Shown one piece after another: positions 1-5,093 of a DNA stretch of 5,093 bases. The DNA is from Deltaproteobacteria bacterium (lineage in GTDB: Bacteria; Desulfobacterota; Dissulfuribacteria; Dissulfuribacterales; QOAL01). The DNA is taken from positions 1 to 5,093 of the forward strand of contig WFRQ01000453.1 in NCBI GenBank assembly GCA_015486425.1. Direction: 5' to 3'. Each line of letters starts with the position of its first letter. Positions within the stretch are counted from its first letter, which is position 1. The notes below the pieces were generated by a model. It made no database searches. It saw only the letters and a program-made list of their open reading frames with translations, and was not told the DNA's origin. Both the position numbers and the translations under genes were made by a program.

Positions 1-81
1 CTATCATACAACTTATTTTTGGACAACCCCTAAGCGGTTTAATCAATGATTCTATTATAAAACGCACTCGAAACAGCCTGG
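1..81. other. Short region downstream of argC
   Basis: The 81 nt after the argC stop contain no gene and no clear hairpin plus T-run. On the minus strand the segment around 14-33 reads AGGGGTTGTCCAAAAATAAG, which resembles the GGNTGTCC-type start of several insertion-sequence terminal repeats. An insertion sequence could therefore begin just outside the window. Confidence 0.3.
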
Positions 82-1143
82 TTATGGAAATAAAGCCCCT
101 GCTTCAAGGGATAGAGTTTCCTCAAGGCCGCACATGATATTCATATTTTGCACAGCCTGCCCTGATGCCCCCTTTACCAGGTTGTCTATTACAGAGACTA
201 GGATGAGCGTGCCTGTCCTCCTGTCTGCCTTTGCACCTATGTCGCAATAGTTGCTTCCTCTGACTGACGAGACATTTGGGAATGTGCCTTCAGGAAGGAC
301 ACGCACAAAAGGTGCATTGGCGTAAAATTCATACAGTATATTGTGAATGTTCGCAGTAGTTGCGTCAGAGTCGGACAGTTTGCAGTAGATGGTGGAGAGT
401 ATGCCCCTGTTCATTGGCACAAGGTGGGGCGTGAAATTTATTTTTATATCTGTTCCGGCAGCGGCTGAGAGTTCCTGCTCAATTTCAGGCGTGTGGCGGT
501 GGTCCCCGACTTTGTACGCCTTGAACCCCTCGTTTACTTCGCAGAAGAGAGTGGCAACCGATGCCCCCCTGCCAGCTCCGCTTGTGCCGGACTTGGAATC
601 CACAATGATATTTTCGGGTTTTACAGCTCCGGCTTTCAAAAGTGGCGCAAGGGGGAGTATGGTGCTTGTGGGGTAACAGCCCGGATTTGCCAGCAGACGC
701 GCAGATGCCACCTGTTCACCGTAAATCTCAGGAAGTCCGTAAACAGCTTCATTCAGTAGTTGGGGCGCAGAGTGCTCCTGATACCACTTTTCGTAAACTG
801 CCTGCTCCCTAATGCGGAAATCAGCGGACAGGTCAATTACCTTGAGGCCTGCCTCAAGAAAGCCTGGCACAACGGCCATGGCGGTCTGGTGTGGCACTGC
901 TGTAAAAACCACGTCTGCCTCCCGGCATATTTCATCCATGTCAGGAGCAGTGAATTTAAGATGAGAATAACCGTGGAGGGAAGGAAAAAGTTCTTCCACA
1001 CGGGTTCCGCTGTTCTGGCGGGAGGTAACCACAGTCACCTCAACTGCGGGATGAAGCTTGAGAATCCTCAGCAGTTCCACCCCTGTGTATCCCGAGGCGC
1101 CAACAATGGCAACCCTTGTCTTTTTTCCTGTGTCTGTCTGCAT
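82..1143 (-). CDS. argC: N-acetyl-gamma-glutamyl-phosphate reductase (ArgC)
   Basis: ArgC carries out the NADPH-dependent reduction of N-acetylglutamyl phosphate to N-acetylglutamate semialdehyde, the third step of arginine/ornithine biosynthesis, in the cytoplasm. The 353-residue product has the family's usual length. It opens with a Rossmann nucleotide-binding motif (GASGYTG, residues 15-21). The active-site cysteine lies in NPGCYPTS (Cys156), the catalytic-histidine region is HRHTPEI (His215/His217), and the C-terminal NAD-domain return motif KGASGQAVQNMN starts near residue 324. The ATG start is supported by GGAGAG at 1152-1157, 8 nt upstream. The gene lies 69 nt downstream of the DUF2442 gene on the same strand, with no clear promoter of its own in that gap, so it may be read through from the cassette. 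No convincing terminator follows within positions 1-81. Codon content is GC-rich compared with the two small upstream genes. Identity is near certain from the motifs. Confidence 0.97.
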   Translation of the reverse strand: MQTDTGKKTRVAIVGASGYTGVELLRILKLHPAVEVTVVTSRQNSGTRVEELFPSLHGYSHLKFTAPDMDEICREADVVFTAVPHQTAMAVVPGFLEAGLKVIDLSADFRIREQAVYEKWYQEHSAPQLLNEAVYGLPEIYGEQVASARLLANPGCYPTSTILPLAPLLKAGAVKPENIIVDSKSGTSGAGRGASVATLFCEVNEGFKAYKVGDHRHTPEIEQELSAAAGTDIKINFTPHLVPMNRGILSTIYCKLSDSDATTANIHNILYEFYANAPFVRVLPEGTFPNVSSVRGSNYCDIGAKADRRTGTLILVSVIDNLVKGASGQAVQNMNIMCGLEETLSLEAGALFP

Positions 1144-1212
1144 TAGCGGCTCTCTCCTGCTTTCATGCCTGGAGCGGACTTTGAAAAATAGCCACGCTGT
1201 TTGGCGTCCCTC

Positions 1213-1512
1213 TTAGTGCTCTCGTTGGGAGATATACCCCCATTCCCTGAATTTCGGTTGAAGCTCCATATCATCTCTAAACGTTAGAAAATAGATATAT
1301 TCAGGCGCTAAATCTGCACCGTTAGGCCAGATAATTGTTTCTAACTCTTTATCCACTTTGAGCATAGAGAATAGTGACTTGTCTTTTAATGGCTCAAATA
1401 CAGACCCTTTTAATGCAGATGACAGATCAGCAACACCCGTTCTCCCATTACTGAAAGATACTTTTACCTTATACTCATCAATATATTCTGCATCTGTAAC
1501 ATGAAGAAACAT
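1213..1512 (-). CDS. DUF2442 domain protein, second gene of a DUF4160/DUF2442 pair
   Basis: This is a 99-residue soluble protein of unknown biochemical role. The DUF2442 core is recognisable by eye: an N-terminal strand HVTDAEYIDEYKVKVSF (residues 4-20), the block VFEPLKD (38-44) and the hallmark IIWPNGADLAPEYIY (60-74). A tail of about 25 residues follows the core, longer than the shortest family members. There is no signal peptide or membrane segment. The start is the ATG whose GGAG ribosome site (1521-1524) overlaps the stop region of the DUF4160 gene, with an 8-nt spacer and a 5-nt gap between the genes, suggesting translational coupling. DUF2442 proteins are often encoded next to DUF4160 proteins, and the compact pair resembles toxin-antitoxin layout. 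Any such role here is inference. Low GC relative to argC suggests acquisition. Confidence 0.88.
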   Translation of the reverse strand: MFLHVTDAEYIDEYKVKVSFSNGRTGVADLSSALKGSVFEPLKDKSLFSMLKVDKELETIIWPNGADLAPEYIYFLTFRDDMELQPKFREWGYISQREH

Positions 1513-1517
1513 GACTT

Positions 1518-1775
1518 TTACTCCAAAGGTTCTATTGGTTTTGGGGCTTCATTGTTTTGGCATAGCTCCCAATTCGAAATTAATGAATCCTTATGCATTT
1601 CATACCACTCTAAAACATGACGAAGAGCTCTTTTGGGAAACTTACCTTCTACTACACCTGTATGTATATTAACAGTGATCTCATAGTCACCATATTTTGC
1701 ATGAAAATGTGGCGGGGAATGATCATTCCAATACATGGCGATTATTATTCCAAGAAATCTACTTATTATTGGCAT
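1518..1775 (-). CDS. DUF4160 domain protein, first gene of a DUF4160/DUF2442 pair
   Basis: This small basic/histidine-rich protein of 85 residues is recognised as DUF4160 from the N-terminal MPIISRFLGI, the conserved HSPPHFHAKYG (residues 19-29), the segment FPKRALRHVLEW (46-57), NWEL (68-71) and a terminal IEPL. The HSPPHFHA motif with three histidines is the family hallmark; whether it binds a metal or is catalytic is unknown to me. The ATG start has AGGG at 1783-1786, 7 nt upstream. The gene is the first of a two-gene unit with DUF2442 (gap 5 nt) and lies downstream of the rpsI terminator, with a promoter candidate in between. It is AT-rich compared with rpsI and argC. Function could be a toxin-antitoxin-like component, but nothing in the sequence proves this. 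Confidence 0.9.
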   Translation of the reverse strand: MPIISRFLGIIIAMYWNDHSPPHFHAKYGDYEITVNIHTGVVEGKFPKRALRHVLEWYEMHKDSLISNWELCQNNEAPKPIEPLE

Positions 1776-1806
1776 ATCTCATCCCTATTTTCGCCCGACA
1801 GTATTG

Positions 1807-1835
1807 ATAATGGACGACTAACGTGATTTTTTCAA
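1807..1835 (-). promoter_or_regulatory. Candidate sigma-70-type promoter for the DUF4160–DUF2442(–argC) unit
   Basis: On the minus strand TTGAAA (1830-1835, 5/6 of the -35 consensus) is followed after exactly 17 nt by CATTAT (1807-1812, 4/6 of the -10 consensus). Transcription would begin near 1800, about 25 nt before the DUF4160 start. The box begins immediately after the T-tract of the rpsI terminator. This is a consensus match only and the -10 is imperfect. Confidence 0.4.
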
Positions 1836-1836
1836 C

Positions 1837-1869
1837 AAAAAAAGGGAAGGTGCACAGGCTCCTTCCCTT
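1837..1869 (-). terminator. Intrinsic terminator of the rplM-rpsI operon
   Basis: AAGGGAAGG (1842-1850) and CCTTCCCTT (1861-1869) form a perfect 9-bp stem around a 10-nt loop, which can add two further G-C pairs after a T-T mismatch. Read on the minus strand, the stem is followed by a run of seven T residues (complement of 1837-1843). It lies 25 nt after the rpsI stop and should end most transcription before the DUF4160 gene. Read on the plus strand there is no T-run after the stem, so it works in one direction. Confidence 0.88.
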
Positions 1870-1894
1870 GATAAATACAATGAATGTGGAATTT

Positions 1895-2287
1895 TTAACG
1901 TTTTGAGTACTGGTAGCGCTTTCTTGCCCCTGCGAGGCCATACTTTTTGCGCTCCTTGACCCTTGCGTCCCTTGTGAGCAGCCCGGCCTTTTTGAGAGGC
2001 AGTCTCATCTCCGGATCCATTGCCTGCAGGGCCCTTGCTATGCCGTGTCTCAGGGCTTCGCACTGACCGCTCTTGCCGCCGCCCTTTACTGTGGCAAATA
2101 CATCAAATTTACCCTTGGTGCCAGTGGCCTCAAATGGCTGGTCAGTAATAATGCGTGCTGTTACAAGGTCAAAATATTCATCGAAGTCCCTGTTGTTTAC
2201 TGTAATTTTGCCGCTGCCTGTAAAAATCCATACCCTGGCAACCGCGCTTTTCCTTTTTCCTGTGGCGTAGTAACGATCCTGTTCCAT
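1895..2287 (-). CDS. rpsI: 30S ribosomal protein S9
   Basis: S9 is a component of the small ribosomal subunit whose C-terminal tail reaches the P-site tRNA. The 130 residues match the usual bacterial length. The N-terminal YYATGKRKSAVARV (residues 6-19), VKGGGKSGQCEALRHGIARAL (68-88, family pattern GGG-SGQ-A-RHGIARAL), LLTRDARVKERKKYGL (103-118) and the terminal QYSKR (126-130) are all family hallmarks. The ATG is preceded by GAGG (2294-2297) at 6 nt. It follows rplM by 23 nt in the universal L13-S9 operon and is followed after 25 nt by a strong terminator. No oddities were noticed in the coding sequence. Confidence 0.98.
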   Translation of the reverse strand: MEQDRYYATGKRKSAVARVWIFTGSGKITVNNRDFDEYFDLVTARIITDQPFEATGTKGKFDVFATVKGGGKSGQCEALRHGIARALQAMDPEMRLPLKKAGLLTRDARVKERKKYGLAGARKRYQYSKR

Positions 2288-2310
2288 TCTATTCCTCTGA
2301 TAATATGCTG

Positions 2311-2748
2311 TCAGGCAGCCTGCAGGTTGAGAGTTTCTGGTGTCTGTGCCTGATGCGGATGCTCCGGGCCTGCATAAATTTTCAGTTTTTTGAGCTGGGC
2401 ACGGCCAAGTTTGTTTTTGGGAAGCATGCGTTTGACTGCCAGCCTGATTACCTCTTCAGGTTTTTTCTCAAGCATTGTCTCTGCATTCATGGACTTGAGC
2501 CCGCCCATATATCCGGTGTGCCTGTGGTACATCTTGTCCTTGAGCTTGTTGCCTGTGAGCTTGACCTTTTCGGCATTTATTACAACTATAAAATCACCGG
2601 TATCAAGATGCGGGGTAAATACAGGCTTGTGCTTGCCGCGAAGGCGCACTGCGATCTGTGTAGCCATGCGCCCGAGAACCTGGTCCTCGGCATCAATGAC
2701 ATACCACTTTTTTTCTATTTCATCTATTTTGGGAAGAGGCGTTTTCAT
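2311..2748 (-). CDS. rplM: 50S ribosomal protein L13
   Basis: L13 is an early-assembly protein of the large ribosomal subunit that binds 23S rRNA. The 145-residue product is close to the typical 142. Visible family blocks are KKWYVIDA (13-20), LGRMAT (25-30), RGKHKPVFTPHLDTGDF (37-53), YHRHTGYMGG (74-83), the signature MLPKNKLGR (108-116) and YAGPEHPHQAQ (125-135). It is the first gene of the L13-S9 operon, with rpsI 23 nt downstream. The ATG at 2748 has its nearest purine-rich site, AGGAG (2762-2766), 13 nt upstream. This is longer than the 6-8 nt seen for the other genes here, but no alternative start exists in between. A leader of about 140 nt precedes it if the promoter at 2898-2924 is right. 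Confidence 0.98.
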   Translation of the reverse strand: MKTPLPKIDEIEKKWYVIDAEDQVLGRMATQIAVRLRGKHKPVFTPHLDTGDFIVVINAEKVKLTGNKLKDKMYHRHTGYMGGLKSMNAETMLEKKPEEVIRLAVKRMLPKNKLGRAQLKKLKIYAGPEHPHQAQTPETLNLQAA

Positions 2749-2788
2749 AAGTTAAAGTACGCTCCTGTTTGTACGCAAAAATATTCCT

Positions 2789-2811
2789 GTGAAAATGTAC
2801 ATTATTTTCAC
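2789..2811. repeat. 8-bp perfect inverted repeat in the rplM leader
   Basis: GTGAAAAT (2789-2796) and ATTTTCAC (2804-2811) are exact reverse complements around a 7-nt loop. The structure lies in the presumed 5' leader of rplM, 41-63 nt upstream of its start codon. It has no T-run on either side, so it is not a standard terminator. It could be an RNA hairpin used in feedback by L13 or a DNA operator. L13 operons in other bacteria are feedback-regulated, but I cannot match this leader to a described motif. Confidence 0.5.
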
Positions 2812-2844
2812 TGACAGTTTTCATTAGCCAGACAGTAAAATAGT

Positions 2845-2958
2845 TTGAATCCGGCTCAGATGAAAATTAAGCTGCCATGCTTAACAGCATCAGGATTTCT
2901 ATAATAACAGTCTTGAACTGTCAAGAAAAACTTTTGCTTTTACGTTGAATCTGGCTCA
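2845..2958. repeat. Two 14-bp direct repeats 100 bp apart
   Basis: TTGAATCCGGCTCA (2845-2858) and TTGAATCTGGCTCA (2945-2958) differ at one position and are offset by exactly 100 bp. They bracket the candidate rplM promoter, one copy upstream of the -35 box and one in the leader. The upstream copy continues into AATTCAG and resembles the terminal repeat found at 4536-4554. Confidence 0.65.
2898..2924 (-). promoter_or_regulatory. Candidate promoter of the rplM-rpsI operon
   Basis: On the minus strand a perfect -35 box TTGACA (2919-2924) is followed after 15 nt by TATAGA (2898-2903). The spacing is shorter than the ideal 17, but overlapping alternatives at 16-17 nt are weaker. The DNA just upstream of -35 (2925-2942) is A/T-rich, as in an UP element. 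The predicted start near 2891 gives a leader of about 140 nt. The -35 box sits inside a perfect dyad, TCTTGA (2911-2916) / TCAAGA (2921-2926), that could bind a regulator. Confidence 0.5.
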
Positions 2959-3092
2959 ATTCAGTAGCGAAAAAACATGCCATTCCCATACAACGGGAAA
3001 AAACGCTGAACGATTACATATGAAATTTGTATTTTCTCCCGTGCTTTGATAGTTTGTGTGTAAGTTCTACAGGGAGAAAGAGGGAAATATTC

Positions 3093-4526
3093 ATGGCTGA
3101 GAAAAAATTAACCAAGAGTGATGTAAAAAAACTCAGGAAACGGCTTGAACTTGAAAAAAAACCCGTCTGGCCCAGGCTCAAGGCTGCTGACAGGCGAGCG
3201 CTCCTTGCGTGGTGTGATAATTATATGGAGTTCCTCAGCCGCGCCAAGACAGAGCGTCAGACAGTGGAGGAGATTGCTGACAGGGCTGAGCAGCACGGTT
3301 TCATCAATGCCGCTGAAGCCGGGCCTGAAGATCAGGGGCTTTACTGGGTATTCAGGGACAAGGTCGCAGCAGTGGCAGTCACTGGCGAGTCAGGGCCGGA
3401 ACAGGGCATAAGGCTTGTTGCCTCGCACATAGATGCGCCCAGGCTTGATCTTAAGATTCATCCTCTGTACGAGGAGCTTGGCATGGCCTATTTCAAGACT
3501 CACTATTATGGGGGTATAAAAAAATATCAGTGGGTGACAACGCCTCTTGCAATGCACGGGGTGGTGCTGACCGCGTCCGGTGAAAAGGTGGCGGTATCCA
3601 TTGGTGAGGAGCCTTCAGAGCCTGTATTCATTATAAATGATCTACTGCCCCACCTTGCCCGGAATGTTCAGGGCACCAAGAAGGTTGGCGAGGCTGTGCC
3701 TGCGGAAAAATTGAACATACTGGCAGGCGGTTTCCCTGTATCAGGCCCGGATGATATAAAGGAAGCTGTAAAACTCAATGCCCTCAGGCTGTTAAATGAG
3801 AAATACGGCATTGTGGAGGCAGATTTCATAAGCGCTGAGCTGGAGATGGTGCCTGCCGGGCCTGCCAGGCATGTGGGGCTTGACCAGGCGTTTATCTGCG
3901 GATACGGACATGATGACCGTTCATGCGCCTTTGCCTCCCTTGATGCCCTGTTTGAAATTAACCGCCCCCCGGCTACATGCGTTGCCCTTTTCCTGGACAA
4001 GGAGGAGATAGGAAGTGATGGAAATACAGGGGCAAAATCAAAATTCATTGAGAAAATTTATCATGACCTTTTTCGCCTCTCAGGCGCTGACGTAAAACCC
4101 GACACCCTGCTGAATGCCCTGCTTGCAACAGAGGCAATATCCGCTGATGTTACTGCTGCTGTTGATCCTGACTATCAGGAGGTGCATGATAAACGCAACA
4201 ATGCAATGGCAGGTCATGGCATCTGTCTGAAGAAATATACAGGACACGGCGGCAAGTATGCTGCAAATGACGCCAGCGCCGAGTATGTAAACAGGATCAG
4301 ACGTGCGTGGGATGCTGCCGGAGTTTGCTGGCAGGCAGGGTCAATGGGCAAGGTGGATGAAGGCGGCGGAGGAACAGTGGCAAAGTACCTTGCAGCGCTT
4401 GGAATGAACATAGTTGATGCAGGTCCTCCCCTGCTGAGCATGCACGCTCCTTATGAAATTGCACACAAGACTGATCTGTATATGACATTTCAGGCATACA
4501 GGGCCTTTTTCAGTATGCCGAACTGA
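3093..4526 (+). CDS. M18-family zinc aminopeptidase (aminopeptidase 1 type)
   Basis: This is a cytoplasmic metallo-exopeptidase that removes N-terminal residues from peptides; members of the family include yeast aminopeptidase I and human aspartyl aminopeptidase. The 477-residue product carries the dinuclear zinc site in order: SHIDAPRLD (His112), GYGHDDRS (Asp274 or 275), LDKEEIGSDG (Glu304 as general base and Glu305), ISADV (Asp352) and SMHAPYE (His451). By analogy with human DNPEP these are the complete metal and catalytic set, so it should be active. The N terminus is lysine-rich (residues 1-24) with no signal peptide or membrane segment. The ATG at 3093 was chosen because AGGG (3081-3084), within a long purine stretch, lies 8 nt upstream; the in-frame TTG at 3027 lacks this. 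The gene is transcribed alone and divergently from rplM. Substrate preference (acidic, leucine or other N termini) cannot be told from sequence by eye. Confidence 0.95.
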   Translation: MAEKKLTKSDVKKLRKRLELEKKPVWPRLKAADRRALLAWCDNYMEFLSRAKTERQTVEEIADRAEQHGFINAAEAGPEDQGLYWVFRDKVAAVAVTGESGPEQGIRLVASHIDAPRLDLKIHPLYEELGMAYFKTHYYGGIKKYQWVTTPLAMHGVVLTASGEKVAVSIGEEPSEPVFIINDLLPHLARNVQGTKKVGEAVPAEKLNILAGGFPVSGPDDIKEAVKLNALRLLNEKYGIVEADFISAELEMVPAGPARHVGLDQAFICGYGHDDRSCAFASLDALFEINRPPATCVALFLDKEEIGSDGNTGAKSKFIEKIYHDLFRLSGADVKPDTLLNALLATEAISADVTAAVDPDYQEVHDKRNNAMAGHGICLKKYTGHGGKYAANDASAEYVNRIRRAWDAAGVCWQAGSMGKVDEGGGGTVAKYLAALGMNIVDAGPPLLSMHAPYEIAHKTDLYMTFQAYRAFFSMPN

Positions 4527-4541
4527 TTTTTTAATCCTGAA

Positions 4542-4673
4542 TTGAGCGATTCAGAGTTTGAAGACTATATAGATAATTTGAGCGATTGTTCGGATTTACT
4601 GCATATCCGCGAAAGAGGAATTCCCATTATAGTCGGCTATATGGGAGTTCCGATGACAAAGGAGATGCGGTGA
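4542..4673 (+). pseudogene. Short protein-like open stretch, possible gene remnant
   Basis: From the TTG at 4542 to TGA at 4671-4673 there is an uninterrupted reading frame of 43 codons. It has a protein-like composition: an acidic start (LSDSEFEDYIDNLSD) followed by DLLHIRERGIPIIVGYMG and ending VPMTKEMR. The frame is the same as the aminopeptidase and is open right after its stop, so the original upstream part may have been lost. There is no ribosome binding site before the TTG. I do not recognise the family. The segment overlaps the left end of the putative insertion element, so it could be the 3' end of a truncated gene or chance. Confidence 0.3.
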
Positions 4674-4691
4674 AGACGGCAATCCCGAAGG

Positions 4692-4767
4692 GTTTCAAAA
4701 TTGGAAAGTATAATCGATGTAACTCCTTTTAATCTTATTGAAAAAATAATTTTCCACATTTTGAAAC
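4692..4767. repeat. Inverted repeat with 16/17-nt arms inside the putative element
   Basis: GTTTCAAAATTGGAAA (4692-4707) is the reverse complement of TTTCCACATTTTGAAAC (4751-4767) apart from one extra base. The AT-rich loop is 43 nt. The right arm overlaps the right terminal repeat. A transcript from either strand could fold into a long hairpin. No T-run follows in either direction, so it is not called a terminator. Confidence 0.6.
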
Positions 4768-4779
4768 GCTCAATTTAGG

Positions 4780-5093
4780 TTTGAGGATCATGCATAGCTG
4801 ATACGTTCCATCCGGACGACCGTGACAGAAATTGGCTGATTACACACCCCGGCATGAGAAATTAGAGTCACTTTTCAATTGTTACAGATTATTCCATGGT
4901 CAGTTATGGGCTTCTCGCTTACAGTCTTTTTTTACATATTGGCAGTAGACTCGGTACAAACTTGGAAGCAATGCAGCCATCTGAACAGTTACCAATAAAA
5001 AATATTAAGCGTATTAAAATGAAAGCAAAATATATACCATAAGTATTAAAGTAAAAAAATCATGTAAACTGAGCAATAGAATCAGTATCATGC
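4780..5093. other. AT-rich non-coding tail of the window
   Basis: No open frame of gene-like length or composition, no RNA gene and no clear terminator was found in these 314 nt. The last 100 nt are strongly AT-rich and could be the upstream region of a gene beyond the window. A short segment (about 4823-4885) contains two AGAAATT-led stretches reminiscent of insertion-sequence ends, but this is only an impression. Confidence 0.5.

Larger units (their letters stand above)
2749..3092. other. Divergent intergenic region between rplM and the M18 aminopeptidase
   Basis: The 344-nt spacer holds no gene I can support. It contains the minus-strand rplM promoter and leader, the 2789-2811 hairpin, a 5-bp hairpin ATGCT/AGCAT (2877-2890) at the predicted 5' end of the leader, and the TTGAATCYGGCTCA repeats. 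On the plus strand I found no convincing -35/-10 pair for the aminopeptidase gene; its promoter must lie somewhere between about 2960 and 3070. Confidence 0.7.
4536..4779. mobile_element. Putative decayed insertion element or MITE with imperfect terminal inverted repeats
   Basis: CCTGAATTGAGCGATTCAG (4536-4554) matches the reverse complement of 4761-4779, CCTAAATTGAGCGTTTCAA, at 16 of 19 positions. Similarity continues inward for a few bases. The 244-bp segment starts 10 nt after the aminopeptidase stop. The flanks (TTAAT on the left, TTTGA on the right) show no target-site duplication, and no transposase is present, so it would be a non-autonomous or degenerate element. Inside are a second copy of the core TTGAGCGATT (4578-4587) and a second inverted pair (4692-4707 / 4751-4767). 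It could also be an unrelated structured intergenic region. Confidence 0.4.

Noticed and set aside
389..1146. Plus-strand open frames across argC
   Set aside because: They lie antisense to a clear argC, overlap each other in different frames and have no recognisable domain or ribosome site.
1182..1205. Hairpin GCCA/TGGC (1191-1205) followed by a T-run on the minus strand between DUF2442 and argC
   Set aside because: The stem is only 4 bp, too weak to call a terminator.
1818..2063. Minus-strand frame overlapping rpsI in another frame
   Set aside because: It is low-complexity, basic and glycine-rich as expected from a shifted ribosomal protein gene; rpsI explains the sequence fully.
2305..2814. 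169-codon plus-strand frame antisense to rplM
   Set aside because: It is the shadow of the conserved L13 gene, with no family motif and no ribosome binding site noticed.
3027..3052. Plus-strand promoter TTGTAT / TGATAG for the aminopeptidase
   Set aside because: The spacing is 14 nt and both boxes are weak matches.
3027..3092. N-terminal extension of the aminopeptidase from a TTG codon at 3027
   Set aside because: It has no ribosome binding site, would add a non-family cysteine-rich lead, and the ATG at 3093 has a good purine-rich site at 8 nt.
3668..4048. Minus-strand frames antisense to the aminopeptidase
   Set aside because: They are composition shadows of the M18 gene, whose catalytic motifs are intact.
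4537..4554. CTGAAT/ATTCAG hairpin after the aminopeptidase as its terminator
   Set aside because: The stem is AT-rich with 6 bp and there is no T-run after it; it is better explained as part of the terminal repeat.
4536..4587. CRISPR-like repetition of TTGAGCGATT
   Set aside because: There are only two close copies, no regular spacer and no associated genes.

Overview
The window looks like a stretch of a Gram-negative chromosome. The gene order rplM–rpsI–argC on the minus strand, the protein sequences and the moderately GC-rich core genes fit a deltaproteobacterial (Desulfobacterota-type) sulfate- or metal-reducing lineage. That assignment is an inference from memory of gene order and protein style, not from a search.

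Minus strand, in transcription order. (1) A promoter region between 2749 and about 2965 with a long leader feeds rplM (L13) and rpsI (S9), 23 nt apart, closed by a strong intrinsic terminator at 1837-1869. (2) A compact two-gene cassette follows, DUF4160 then DUF2442. Its genes are separated by 5 nt, the ribosome binding site of the second overlaps the stop of the first, and a candidate promoter starts right behind the terminator. In hand-counted lines this cassette is visibly more AT-rich (about 30-42% GC) than argC (about 63% GC in two counted lines). (3) argC, the third enzyme of arginine biosynthesis, lies 69 nt further on. I read the cassette as an insertion between rpsI and argC. DUF4160/DUF2442 pairs resemble toxin-antitoxin-like modules in layout, but no activity can be read from the sequence.

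Plus strand. From 3093 a complete M18-family metallo-aminopeptidase is transcribed divergently from the ribosomal operon. All expected zinc and catalytic residues are visible.

Non-coding parts. The 344-nt divergent spacer (2749-3092) holds the rplM promoter candidate, a dyad across its -35 box, an 8-bp perfect hairpin in the leader and a 14-bp direct repeat whose copies are exactly 100 bp apart. Downstream of the aminopeptidase (4527-5093) there is no convincing intact gene. A 244-bp segment bounded by imperfect inverted repeats (4536-4779) encloses a short protein-like open stretch and looks like a decayed insertion element or MITE. Its terminal sequence is related to the repeats in the divergent spacer, so a small dispersed repeat family is present. 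From 4780 to the end the DNA is AT-rich with no gene I can support.

No tRNA, rRNA or CRISPR array was seen.
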